From the NCBI RefSeq assembly GCF_039539445.1, contig NZ_BAABDD010000007.1:124001-188000 (forward strand): a stretch of DNA of 64,000 nucleotides, in the 5' to 3' direction. The DNA is from Salinactinospora qingdaonensis (lineage in GTDB: Bacteria; Actinomycetota; Actinomycetes; Streptosporangiales; Streptosporangiaceae). Below the pieces are notes generated by a model. The model was not told where the DNA came from. It ran no database searches and saw nothing but the letters and a program-made list of their open reading frames with translations. The translations under genes were made by a program, and so were the position numbers. Shown here one piece after another: positions 23,365-31,833 of this stretch (within the stretch, counting starts at the first letter, position 1; each line of letters begins with the position of its first letter).

Positions 23365-25838
23365 CACAGGTGGAGTTCTTCTACCACACCGGAATCCCGC
23401 GTTCGGTCTTCGCCAACGCCCGCCTGTGCGGCAGTTGGGACGAGACCGGCCACCCCGCCGAGCACTGGGCCACGGTGCCCATGGAAGAGTTCGTCGACGA
23501 GTCGGGCTGCCCGGCATTTCGGGCCGCCGTGGACTTGCCCGACGAGCACATCGGCACCGACTACGCCTGGGGCGTGCTGGTCGACGGCCCCAGCGGTAAA
23601 GACGTGTGGGCCATCCCCACCGAGGTCAAAGACACCGCCGACACCACCCGCCACCGTCGCTTCACGTTGCAAGACCAACCGGCGCCCCAGCGCTACTGGC
23701 TCAACACCGCCCGCCGGCTGGGCGCCAACAAACGCTACACCGCCGAGGGGGCCGACCGGCTGGAGTTCGCAGTGTGGGCGCCCAACGCCCAGCAGGTCTC
23801 GGTGGTCTTCGCCGACCCGGTCAGTGGCTACATCGCCCCCGACGGCAGCGGTATCGACGAGTCGATCGGGCGGATTCCGATGCAGCGCGACCAGGAGGGG
23901 ATCTGGATCACCCATCCGGCCGAGGAACGCCTCGCCGACTTCGAGAAGCTGCGCGAACTGCCCTACATGTACGAGGTGGTCAAGGACAACGGGCGCACCG
24001 CCTACCGCACCGACCTGTACTCGCGCACCCAGATCGGCCGCGGCGACGTCGACCCGGCCGACTTGGAGCCCGGCCAAAGCTTCTCCGGCAGTTTCCGCGA
24101 CCTCGACGGCACCGTGGGCGCGTCGGTAGTGATCGACCCCGACCGCTCCACCCGCCACTTCAGCGAACCCAACTGGCCGCCCCGCGAGTGGATTCCCGAC
24201 GAGGAGTTCTGGCGCAACGAGTTCACGCCGGGCAAGCCGGTCCCGAACACGGTCGACGACCTGGTCATCTACGAGATGCACCTCGCCGGGCTGGGAGCGG
24301 GCGACGTCGACGAGAACGGCCACCCCATCCCCGGTGACTTCGCGGACGCGCTGCGCATGCTCGACCACCTCACCGAACTCGGGGTCAACGCGATCGAACT
24401 GCTACCCATCGCCGAGTACGAAGGCAAGTCCTCGTGGGGCTACGGCACCTCGCACTACTACGCCGTCGAACGCAGCGGCGGCGGGCGCGACCAGCTCAAA
24501 CACTTCGTGCGCGCCTGTCACCAGCGCGGCATCGCCGTGATCTTGGACGTGGTCTACAACCACTACCACCACAACTCCGAGCGCGCGCAGTGGGCCTACG
24601 ACTCCGACTCCCACCCCGACAACATCTACTACTGGTATGAGGGCACCGAGGCCGACTACCGCGACTACCCCGACCCGCCCGGCGTCACGGGCGGCTACGT
24701 CGACAACCTGTCCACGGGGTGGGCGCCGCGCTACTGGGACGAGCACGTGCGCCAGTACCTCATCTCCAGCGCGATCGCCAGCATGGTGCAGTTCCACGTC
24801 GACGGCTTCCGCGTGGACCAGACCACGTCCATGCACGCCTACGCCGCGCTGCACGCCGACGGGCGGCCACTGCCCCACGCCAACGCCTTCGGCGCGAAGT
24901 TCCTACGCGAGTTCAGCCGCACGCTGCGGATGATCGACCCCGGCGTCATGCTCATCGCCGAGGACCACTCCGGCTGGGATGCGCTGACCCGCTCCACCGA
25001 GGCCGGCGGGCTGGGCTTCGACGCCGTGTGGTACTCCGACTTCTACCACAACCTGGTCGGCGACACCGGCCACGCCGGATCGGCGAACCTCATCACCGAG
25101 GCCGCCTTCGCCGACGGCCGGCCGTTGAACATGACCACGTTCGCCCACGTGCTGAGCGCCAGCGGCGAGGACAAGGTCGTCTACCACGAATCCCACGACG
25201 AAGCCGGCAATTCCCGCCACGCTCGCGGCGACTCCGGGCGCACCATCGCCATCGCCGTCAACGACGCGCCGCTGGTGGGCGAGACCCGCCGCTACGCCGA
25301 GGCGCGCGCCCGCTTCGCCGCGGGGATGTCGCTGCTGTCGGCGGGCACACCCATGTTCTTCATGGGAGAGGAGGCCGGCGCCCACGAGGACTACCGCTAC
25401 GACGACTTCATCGAGCACCGCGAGAACATCCTGGCCGAGGCCATGGGGGAGGGGCGCTACCTGATGCGGTTCTACCGCGACATCATCGACCTGCGCCATA
25501 GCCTGCCGATGCTGCGCTCACGCCATGTCGAGATCGTCCACGCCCACAACGACAACCGTGTACTCGCCTTCCACCGCCACCACGAAGGCCGCTCCGCGCT
25601 GGTGGTGGCCAACCTGCACGACTGGCCCTACGACGCCGGCTACTGGTTGACCGGGGCGCCCGAAGGCTGGTGGCGCGAGATCTTCAACAGCGACGCCGAG
25701 GTCTACCGGGGCTGGAACGAAGGCAACCTCGGCGCCGAACTACCGGCCCCCCGCGGCGAGTTGACCGCCGTGGTGCCACGGGCCGGCTTCGTCGTCTTCG
25801 AACATGTGCCCAAGCCCGCCAGAGCAACGCCAGGATAG
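23361..25838 (+). CDS. GH13-family (alpha-amylase superfamily) enzyme
   Basis: This 825-residue enzyme has N-terminal beta domains, including a carbohydrate-module-like region (LEFAVWAPNAQQVSVVFADP), and a GH13 barrel from about residue 300 (LVIYEMHLAGLG). All three catalytic carboxylates are present: Asp486 (GFRVD, nucleophile), Glu534 (LIAEDHSG, acid/base) and Asp613 (HESHDEAGN). VVYNHYHHN is conserved region I. It resembles branching enzyme and maltooligosyltrehalose trehalohydrolase relatives, which act on alpha-1,4-glucans. No signal peptide is seen, so it acts in the cytosol. The ATG at 23361 overlaps the preceding stop (ATGA). Confidence 0.88.
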   Translation: MTQVEFFYHTGIPRSVFANARLCGSWDETGHPAEHWATVPMEEFVDESGCPAFRAAVDLPDEHIGTDYAWGVLVDGPSGKDVWAIPTEVKDTADTTRHRRFTLQDQPAPQRYWLNTARRLGANKRYTAEGADRLEFAVWAPNAQQVSVVFADPVSGYIAPDGSGIDESIGRIPMQRDQEGIWITHPAEERLADFEKLRELPYMYEVVKDNGRTAYRTDLYSRTQIGRGDVDPADLEPGQSFSGSFRDLDGTVGASVVIDPDRSTRHFSEPNWPPREWIPDEEFWRNEFTPGKPVPNTVDDLVIYEMHLAGLGAGDVDENGHPIPGDFADALRMLDHLTELGVNAIELLPIAEYEGKSSWGYGTSHYYAVERSGGGRDQLKHFVRACHQRGIAVILDVVYNHYHHNSERAQWAYDSDSHPDNIYYWYEGTEADYRDYPDPPGVTGGYVDNLSTGWAPRYWDEHVRQYLISSAIASMVQFHVDGFRVDQTTSMHAYAALHADGRPLPHANAFGAKFLREFSRTLRMIDPGVMLIAEDHSGWDALTRSTEAGGLGFDAVWYSDFYHNLVGDTGHAGSANLITEAAFADGRPLNMTTFAHVLSASGEDKVVYHESHDEAGNSRHARGDSGRTIAIAVNDAPLVGETRRYAEARARFAAGMSLLSAGTPMFFMGEEAGAHEDYRYDDFIEHRENILAEAMGEGRYLMRFYRDIIDLRHSLPMLRSRHVEIVHAHNDNRVLAFHRHHEGRSALVVANLHDWPYDAGYWLTGAPEGWWREIFNSDAEVYRGWNEGNLGAELPAPRGELTAVVPRAGFVVFEHVPKPARATPG

Positions 25839-25861
25839 CCGCGCCAGTGAAGGAGGGCGCT

Positions 25862-26326
25862 ATGGCGACGTCTACCCAGCCGGAGGCGGCTGCCGCCGCG
25901 CTGGGGGTGCACAGCATCTCTGTCTGCCTGTCCGTGGCCGATCTGGAGGCCAGCGCCGCATGGTACTGCCACAACCTCGGGTTTCGCCTTGCCCAGCAGC
26001 GCGCCTTCACCGACCTGGCAGCCCGCGTCGCCTATCTGGAGGCCCAGGGGCTGCGCTTGGAGCTGCTGGAACAGCGCGACTCCCAGCCGGGAGCGCCCCG
26101 CCAGGACCCGCCCCGACACGGCAGTCCCCGGGGGCTGTCGCAACTCACCTTCTACGTGGCCGACCTCGACGCCGCGCTGGCCCATATCCGGGACCGTCGC
26201 GTCACCGTCGCGATGCCGCCGGCGTTCCTGCCGGAACTGGGCGTGTCCGCCTTCTTCGTCCGCGATCCGGAAAGCAACCTCATCGAGTTCATCGAACTGT
26301 CCGCACCTCACCCGTCGAAGGAGTGA
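25862..26326 (+). CDS. VOC-superfamily (glyoxalase/dioxygenase fold) protein
   Basis: This 154-residue protein has two beta-alpha-beta-beta-beta units: VHSISVCLSVADLEASAAWY, then LGFRL ... RLELLEQ, and LSQLTFYVADLDAALAHI, then FFVRDPESNLIEFIEL. The pattern is that of glyoxalase I/extradiol dioxygenase-type metal enzymes; His17, Glu53-region and Glu144-region residues could bind metal. The ATG has GGAGGG upstream. The reaction is unknown; lactoylglutathione lyase, isomerase or oxygenase are all possible. Confidence 0.82.
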   Translation: MATSTQPEAAAAALGVHSISVCLSVADLEASAAWYCHNLGFRLAQQRAFTDLAARVAYLEAQGLRLELLEQRDSQPGAPRQDPPRHGSPRGLSQLTFYVADLDAALAHIRDRRVTVAMPPAFLPELGVSAFFVRDPESNLIEFIELSAPHPSKE

Positions 26327-26327
26327 C

Positions 26328-26783
26328 ATGACTGTCAGCACCGAACGCACCCGCACCACCGAGGAGGTCGCGCGACGCTGGTTCGACGCGCTCACCTCCG
26401 GTGACATCGAAACCGCACTTGACTGCCTGCACCCTGACGTCGAATGGATCAACTACACCCCCGTGCCAGGGTTCAACACCGACATGGACTGGATCGGCAC
26501 CTACCACGGCCGTCAGGCCGTCCTGGACAGTTTCCGCACCTTCACCAACCGCGTCGACGTGCGCTCCGAACGGCTGGTGCGGCTGATCGCCCAAGACGAC
26601 CAAGCCGCCGGCGTCGTCCACGAGGAGTCGGTGGTCAAAGAGACCGGTATGGCCTTCACCATCGAGTTCGTGCAGTGGCTGACCGTGGCTGACAGTCGGA
26701 TCGTGCGCTGGAAGTCCTACACGGACCCCTCGCAGATCATCCGCGCGTTGCGCGGTGAGACGGGCGGCGGGGAGCGAGCATGA
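26328..26783 (+). CDS. SnoaL-like (NTF2-fold) protein
   Basis: This 151-residue protein has the cone-shaped NTF2 fold signature: EEVARRWFDALTSGDIETAL, LHPDVEWINY, TYHGRQAVLDSF, EFVQWLTVADSRIVRWKSY. Relatives include polyketide cyclases, ketosteroid isomerases and limonene-epoxide hydrolases. It starts one base after the VOC stop and overlaps the ankyrin gene (ATGA). The substrate is unknown; a cyclase, isomerase or dehydratase role is plausible. Confidence 0.85.
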   Translation: MTVSTERTRTTEEVARRWFDALTSGDIETALDCLHPDVEWINYTPVPGFNTDMDWIGTYHGRQAVLDSFRTFTNRVDVRSERLVRLIAQDDQAAGVVHEESVVKETGMAFTIEFVQWLTVADSRIVRWKSYTDPSQIIRALRGETGGGERA

Positions 26784-27835
26784 CGGTCGCCACTGAACAC
26801 CACACCGACGATCGGCTCGTCGCGGCGGTGTGGAGCCGCGACCTCGACGCGGTCGCCAATCTGCTCGAAGCCGGCGCCGACCCCAACATCCGCGACTCCG
26901 ACAGCGGGCTCACCGCGCTGATGATCGCCGCCGGCCAGGCACACGTCGGGCTGTCCCAGGCGCTGCTGGCCGCCGGAGCCGACATCCACACCGGCGATGG
27001 CCGCGCCGGCGCCACCGCTTTACACAAGGCGGTGCAAGGGGGAAGCCCGGAGGTCGTGCGGCTGCTCGTCGAAGCCGGAGCCTTCATCGACGCGGTAGTG
27101 CCCACCACCGGACACACCCCGCTGATGGACGCGCTGTGGTTTAAACATCCCGACATCGTGGGCTACCTGCTCGACCAGGGCACCAACCTGAACCTGTCGA
27201 CCCACTACGGGTTTTCGCTCAAGGAGCACTTCGACTACGAGTTCAACGTCAACCAACTGGGGCGAGACCGGCTGCACCACGCCGAGCAGTTGCTGCGCCG
27301 GCGCGAGGAGGACGACGCTGAACAGGTGCGCCGGCAGCAAGTGATGGCCGCCACTGTCGCCGGTGACCTTGCCGGTGTGCGCACCGCCCTGGCCCAAGGC
27401 TACGAGGTCGACGCTCGGGCTCCGATCCTGGGCGGATTCAACGACGGCCACACGCCGCTCCTGGTGGCCTGTCGCGATGGCCATACCGTCATCGTCAGTG
27501 AGCTTCTCACCGCCGGCGCCGACGCCAACGCCGTCGAGCCGACCTTCGGCGGGGTGCCGCTGCACAAGGCGGTCTACAACGGCCACACCGAGATCACCGA
27601 GATGCTCGTGGCCCAGCCGGAGATCGACCTGGACTACCAGGGGGCGACCAACGGCTATACCGCCCTGCACGACTCGCTGTGGCACGGCTACGAGCAGTGC
27701 GCCCGGGTGCTGGTGCAGGCCGGTGCCCGCCGGGACCTGCTTGGCCACGACGGCAAGACTCCGGCCGATATCGCTGTGGAGACCTTCGGGCACTCCCACC
27801 CACTCGTCGATCTGGTGGGGACGACGCAGCACTGA
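26780..27835 (+). CDS. Ankyrin-repeat protein with two four-repeat blocks
   Basis: This 351-residue protein has about eight ankyrin repeats in two blocks (about 9-135 and 185-340). The blocks are separated by a charged helical spacer (HAEQLLRRREEDDAEQVRRQ). Repeats in the two blocks correspond in order (ALHKAVQGGSPEVVRLLVEA with PLHKAVYNGHTEITEMLVA; TPLMDALW with TALHDSLW), which points to an internal duplication. There is no enzymatic domain, signal or membrane segment. In an operon of enzymes it may serve as a scaffold or inhibitor. Confidence 0.88.
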   Translation: MTVATEHHTDDRLVAAVWSRDLDAVANLLEAGADPNIRDSDSGLTALMIAAGQAHVGLSQALLAAGADIHTGDGRAGATALHKAVQGGSPEVVRLLVEAGAFIDAVVPTTGHTPLMDALWFKHPDIVGYLLDQGTNLNLSTHYGFSLKEHFDYEFNVNQLGRDRLHHAEQLLRRREEDDAEQVRRQQVMAATVAGDLAGVRTALAQGYEVDARAPILGGFNDGHTPLLVACRDGHTVIVSELLTAGADANAVEPTFGGVPLHKAVYNGHTEITEMLVAQPEIDLDYQGATNGYTALHDSLWHGYEQCARVLVQAGARRDLLGHDGKTPADIAVETFGHSHPLVDLVGTTQH

Positions 27836-27864
27836 CGCAATCCACGGGGAAGGAAAGATCCGGC

Positions 27865-28173
27865 ATGCTGTTCTACGTACAGATGCGCTGGAACCATGAG
27901 GGCCGCATCAGCCTTGACGAGCTGTGGGAGATCGAAGCGCGGGAGGCGGCGCACGCCCAAGAAACCATCGAATCGGGCATGGTCGTGGGGATCTGGAAGG
28001 TGGCGGCGCAAAAGCGCGTCATCGCAGTCGTCGACATGGAGTCGGCGGAGGAGCTGGACCGCACCGCCCTGGGGCGGCTGCCGATGCGCGAGTACCTCGA
28101 CTTCGAGATCGTCTGGCCGCTGCGCGACTACGGCGGCTTCGCCCAAGACGTCCAGCAGCACTACAACGTCTAA
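27865..28173 (+). CDS. Muconolactone-isomerase-like dimeric alpha/beta-barrel protein
   Basis: This 102-residue protein starts MLFYVQMRWNHEGRISLDEL, closely matching the opening and length of muconolactone delta-isomerases (MLF-x-V-x-M), and includes GIWKVAAQKRVIAVVDMES and LPMREYLDFEIVWPL. In catabolism the family moves a double bond in the beta-ketoadipate pathway, but no other beta-ketoadipate genes are here, so a different isomerisation or cyclisation is likely. A GGAAAG ribosome binding site lies before the ATG. Confidence 0.82.
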   Translation: MLFYVQMRWNHEGRISLDELWEIEAREAAHAQETIESGMVVGIWKVAAQKRVIAVVDMESAEELDRTALGRLPMREYLDFEIVWPLRDYGGFAQDVQQHYNV

Positions 28174-28184
28174 AGGGAGAGGCC

Positions 28185-28910
28185 GTGATCCACCAGTTCA
28201 TCTTCGCCGCGCCCAAGCCGGGCATGAGTGTCGAGGAGTTCCAGGACTACTGGCTCAACGTCCACGCGGTGCGCTACGCCGCCAAGATCCCGCAGATACG
28301 CCGCTACCTCATCGACACCCGCATCCCGTTCGAGGCCGACCTGGGCGTGCCTGCGCTGCCCCACCAGGGCATCGCCGAGATCTGGCTGGACAACGAGGAG
28401 GAACAGCTCGCCTCGTTGCAAACCGAGGAGTTCTTGCAGGGAGCGCGGGCCGACGAGCCCAACTGGGCGGCGTTTTGGCAGACCATCGTCATCGACACCA
28501 CCGAGCACCCGGTGGGGCCCGGGCTCCCGCACGACCCGGCCGCGGCCGGGGTGAAGATGACGACGCTGCTCAAACGCATGCCCGGCACGGCGCTGAGCGA
28601 CTACCGCGAACGCACGCTGGGCTCCTATGCCGCCGCGGTGGCCACCCTGCCCGGACTGACCGGCTACCTGCACTGCCATACCCGCGACGGCGGCTACATC
28701 TTCGGCGAGGCCGCCTTCGACAGCGTGGAGCAGATGTGGTTCGCCGACCGCGCCGCGCTGCGCCAAGCGCTGGCCTCACCCGCCTACGAGCAGCAGGTCC
28801 GTCCGGAACGCGACCGGATGGCCGATCCGAACTACGTGTTCTCCATGACCTGTCACGAACACTGGGTGGTCGGCCCGCAGCCCCGTGAGGAGGCGATGGC
28901 GGCACGGTGA
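28185..28910 (+). CDS. Double EthD-type dimeric alpha/beta-barrel protein
   Basis: This 241-residue protein contains two ferredoxin-like EthD units: IHQFIFAAPKPGMSVEEFQD with YWLNVHAVRYAAKIPQIRRY (1-110), and VKMTTLLKRMPGTALSDYRE with LGSYAAAVATLPGLTGYLH (about 125-235). A fused pair would form its own pseudo-dimer. EthD-like proteins assist monooxygenases or act as cyclases/decarboxylases in polyketide and steroid pathways. The GTG start follows AAAGGGAGAG. It is the last gene of the operon; no strong terminator was found in the 300 bases after it. Confidence 0.82.
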   Translation: MIHQFIFAAPKPGMSVEEFQDYWLNVHAVRYAAKIPQIRRYLIDTRIPFEADLGVPALPHQGIAEIWLDNEEEQLASLQTEEFLQGARADEPNWAAFWQTIVIDTTEHPVGPGLPHDPAAAGVKMTTLLKRMPGTALSDYRERTLGSYAAAVATLPGLTGYLHCHTRDGGYIFGEAAFDSVEQMWFADRAALRQALASPAYEQQVRPERDRMADPNYVFSMTCHEHWVVGPQPREEAMAAR

Positions 28911-29211
28911 ACGCCCGGCGGCCACCGCCACCACATGCCCGCGCCGAACTCACCGGCGGCTTCCTGTAGGCACCCTCGTGGTGTGAGGCGCGGCCTTTCG
29001 CCGGCAGCGCACCCCTGGAGCCGCGCACGCCCACCGCCGGTTCGCCCTGCCGTGGGCGTGACACGAGCTCCGCAGGGGCGTGGTCTCCACCGGCCCGCCG
29101 GTCGAGGTCTCTGCCCCCGCAGGGTTATGCCGCTGAGCGTCGCGCTCACCTGCCCGCGGGGTGGATGGCCCCCGTGGCCGCATCACCTCACCGGCCCCAC
29201 GCCAGGAGACG
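28911..29211. other. Intergenic gap between convergent operon and helD
   Basis: About 300 bases of GC-rich DNA between the nine-gene operon and the convergent helD gene. No ORF with family resemblance, RNA gene or long hairpin is evident. Confidence 0.4.
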
Positions 29212-31518
29212 TCATCCCGTCAGCCGTGACAGCTCTCTCGGGAGGTCGCCCTCGTGGACCACGGTCAGCCGGCGGGTGCTTCGCGTGATGGCCACGTAGA
29301 GGTCGTGACCGCCCTTGGGAGACTGGGTGAGGATGCCGGCCGGGTCGATCAAAAGCACGGCGTCGAACTCCAGCCCCTTGGCCTGAGTCACCGTCAACAC
29401 TGCCACGGGCGTGTCCAGGGCCTCGGGTGTGGCCGCCGCCGCGGCATCGGGCAGCAGCGCGGCCACCTCCCCGTGGCGGGCGTCGGGAGTCAAAACGGCC
29501 ACCCGCCCCTCACCGATCAGCGCGCACTCCTCGGCCGCCAGTGCGGGAAGCGCGGTTGCCAGCCCGGCCACCGTGCCTTCGCCCGCCTCTTCGCCGGAGC
29601 CGTCGCCGCTCACGCGCACCGCGCGTAGCGCGCCGCCGGAGCGCACCGACTCCGGCGGCTCCTCATCGGGGGCCACGCTGGCGAGCACGTCGGCGGCCAC
29701 CGCCATGATCTCGGCGGGCGTACGGTAGTTGATGAGTAGGCGCTGTTCGCGCCACCGCCCCTTGACGTGGGTGTCGAGCATCTGCGCCCACGAGCGGGCA
29801 CCGGCGGCGGCGCTGGTCTGGGCGATGTCGCCCACCACGGTCATCGACCGCGTGGGCACCCGCCGCGTCACCATCCGCCACGCCATCCCCGACAGTTCTT
29901 GGGCCTCGTCGACGATCACGTGTCCATAGGCCCAGCCTCGGTCGGCCTCGGCGCGCTCGGCGGTGGTGCGCTGCGGTCCTGGCGCCCGGTGGCGCTCGGC
30001 CAGAGCGGCGGCGTCGAGTGCCCCTTCCTCGGAGAGCCCGGTGACCTCCAACACTCCTTGGGCGTAGCGCTCCTCCGCGGCCCGTTCCCGCTCCGCCGCG
30101 CGGTGCCGGGCACGCTCGGCGGAGTCGTCGGCACCGAGCAGTTCGGCGGCCTCATCCAGCAGCGGCACGTCGGCCACCGTCCACGGCGCTTCGGCTGGGC
30201 GCGCCAGTGACTCCCACTCGGCTTGACTCAGCCCCGCCCGCTCGCCGGCTGAGCGCAGCGCTTCGGAGTCGGCGAACAGGTCGGTGAGCAGTTGCTGCGG
30301 AGTCAGTTCGGGCCACAGCTTCGTCAGTTCCGCGCGCACAGCAGGCTCCTGCCATAGCAGGGCACGCGCGTGGGGCAGGTCCTCCTCGTCCAATGGCCGG
30401 TTCAGTTGCTCGGCCTCGTCGCGGGCCAGCAATGTGAGCATCTCGGTCACAAAGAGTTTGCGCGCGATGTTGTGGGGTTTGTGGAAGTTGTACAGCGCCC
30501 GTGCGCTCTCGCGCGCCCGATGGCAGGCGGCGCCGTCGACCCGTAGGGTCATGCCGTCGAGGTCGATCGCCAGCCCCTTGCTGGGGACGCGCTGCCGATC
30601 GCTCACAGCCGCGGCCACGAAGTCGACCATGCGCGCGTCTCCCTTGACCACGGCTGCCGAGGCCGGCTCCACACCGGTGGCGCGTACGCCGGGATACAGC
30701 TCGTTGAGAGCCGAGAGTACGACGTCGGTCTCGCCTAGCGAGGGCAACACCTGTCCGATGTAGCGCAGAAACGTCGCGTTAGGGCCGATGACCAGTACGC
30801 CGCGCCGCGAAAGGGTGTCGTGGTGGGTATAGAGCAGGTAGGCGGCGCGGTGCAGCGCCGCGACAGTCTTGCCGGTACCGGGGCCGCCCTGCACGACGAG
30901 CACCCCCTGCAAGGACGAGCGGATCACGTGGTCCTGCTCGGCTTGGATGGTGGCGACGACGTCGCTCATCCGACCGGTGCGGCCTTGGCGCAACGAGGCC
31001 AACAGCGCGGCCTCACCCACGAGAGTGCGGCGGTCGTGCTCGCTGAGGGTATCCAGGTCGAATACTTCGTCGTCGAGGTCGGTCACGGTGCGGCCCCGAG
31101 TGTGCAGGTGGCGGCGGCGTGCTAGCAGCCCCGGGGCGCTGGGGGTGGCCGCGTAGAAGGGGCGGGCGGCGGGGGCACGCCAGTCGACGAGGATCGACTC
31201 GTGCTCCTCGTCGCGCAGACCGAGGCGGCCGATGTAGTGGCGCTGTCCGTCGGTGTGGTCGATCCGGCCGAAGCACAGCCCGCGTTCGACACCGCGGAGC
31301 TGGGAGAGGCGCCGGGCACGCTCCTCGGAGGTGACCTCGCGTTCAAAGAGTGCCTGCTCGGTTCCCGTACCGTGATCGCCGTGGGCGGCACGCAGCGCCG
31401 TCTCAGTCCGTTCACGCAGTTCGTCGAGCCGGGCGTAGAGCTTGGAAACGTAAGCCTGCTCGCTACGCACGGCCGAGCGGCGGGCGGCGGCAGTGTCGGC
31501 ATATTGACGGAAATCCAT
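29212..31518 (-). CDS. helD: HelD-type RNA polymerase-recycling ATPase
   Basis: This 768-residue UvrD/Rep-like helicase-fold ATPase has an N-terminal coiled coil (about 10-75). It carries the HelD-typical VDWRAPAARPFY (about 111-122), Walker A GGPGTGKT (211-218), motif II VIVDEAQE, and a C-terminal 2A domain with VTQAKGLEFDAVLL and YVAITRSTRRL. HelD proteins bind RNA polymerase and remove stalled or rifamycin-bound complexes. The ATG at 31518 begins the coiled coil. The upstream DNA is A/T-rich; no rifamycin-associated element was recognised. The gene is divergent from the trp leader. Confidence 0.9.
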   Translation of the reverse strand: MDFRQYADTAAARRSAVRSEQAYVSKLYARLDELRERTETALRAAHGDHGTGTEQALFEREVTSEERARRLSQLRGVERGLCFGRIDHTDGQRHYIGRLGLRDEEHESILVDWRAPAARPFYAATPSAPGLLARRRHLHTRGRTVTDLDDEVFDLDTLSEHDRRTLVGEAALLASLRQGRTGRMSDVVATIQAEQDHVIRSSLQGVLVVQGGPGTGKTVAALHRAAYLLYTHHDTLSRRGVLVIGPNATFLRYIGQVLPSLGETDVVLSALNELYPGVRATGVEPASAAVVKGDARMVDFVAAAVSDRQRVPSKGLAIDLDGMTLRVDGAACHRARESARALYNFHKPHNIARKLFVTEMLTLLARDEAEQLNRPLDEEDLPHARALLWQEPAVRAELTKLWPELTPQQLLTDLFADSEALRSAGERAGLSQAEWESLARPAEAPWTVADVPLLDEAAELLGADDSAERARHRAAERERAAEERYAQGVLEVTGLSEEGALDAAALAERHRAPGPQRTTAERAEADRGWAYGHVIVDEAQELSGMAWRMVTRRVPTRSMTVVGDIAQTSAAAGARSWAQMLDTHVKGRWREQRLLINYRTPAEIMAVAADVLASVAPDEEPPESVRSGGALRAVRVSGDGSGEEAGEGTVAGLATALPALAAEECALIGEGRVAVLTPDARHGEVAALLPDAAAAATPEALDTPVAVLTVTQAKGLEFDAVLLIDPAGILTQSPKGGHDLYVAITRSTRRLTVVHEGDLPRELSRLTG

Positions 31519-31654
31519 ACCTTCTGCTATTCTTATTATGAGGGCTCTTTTATCTCTATTTTTCTGCGTTTAGCTTAGCAGTGCCGACCGGCGTGGTGGT
31601 ACCCTCACTGGACTTCCGCGGTGTTTCTGGCTGCACGGTTCGCCGTATGGTTGC

Positions 31655-31660
31655 TACACT
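31655..31660 (+). promoter_or_regulatory. -10 element for the trp leader transcript
   Basis: TACACT ends eight bases before the GTG at 31668. This predicts transcription starting on or beside the leader's start codon, hence a leaderless leader peptide. The -35 is weak. Confidence 0.5.
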
Positions 31661-31667
31661 TCCCACC

Positions 31668-31712
31668 GTGCGAATGAATATCAACTGTCACCAGTGGTGG
31701 CGCCGCTCCTAG
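31668..31712 (+). CDS. trpL: Trp leader peptide
   Basis: This 14-residue ORF reads MRMNINCHQWWRRS from GTG 31668 (or 12 residues from ATG 31674). Two adjacent Trp codons sit just before a run of base-paired RNA. The region from the second Trp to past the stop can form GCGCCGC/GCGGCGC (an upstream hairpin), and a terminator-like hairpin lies further down. This is the arrangement of classical ribosome-mediated attenuation controlling trpEG: stalling at scarce Trp-tRNA would change RNA folding. Confidence 0.85.
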   Translation: MRMNINCHQWWRRS

Positions 31713-31752
31713 GCGGCGCTCAAAGGTTCGCACGTTCCTCACGACCTCAGTA

Positions 31753-31776
31753 GCGACCGCCCGTACCGGCGGTCGC
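31753..31776 (+). terminator. trp attenuator hairpin
   Basis: GCGACCGCC and GGCGGTCGC form a perfect 9-bp stem with a six-base loop, followed by a pyrimidine run (CTCTCGCTTTCCC). It lies between trpL and trpEG and is the probable attenuator. Confidence 0.75.
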
Positions 31777-31833
31777 CTCTCGCTTTCCCGCCCGGTTCGG
31801 GTATCGCGTGACCAGCGCGAAAGGGATTGGCCC

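Noticed and set aside
27865..28173. Treating the operon as a beta-ketoadipate (aromatic catabolism) cluster because of the muconolactone-isomerase-like gene
   Set aside because: No dioxygenase, cycloisomerase, enol-lactonase or CoA-transferase genes are present, and sugar-type enzymes dominate.
29212..31518. Calling the UvrD-like gene a DNA repair helicase
   Set aside because: The N-terminal coiled coil, the VDWRAP segment and the overall layout are those of the RNA-polymerase-associated HelD family.
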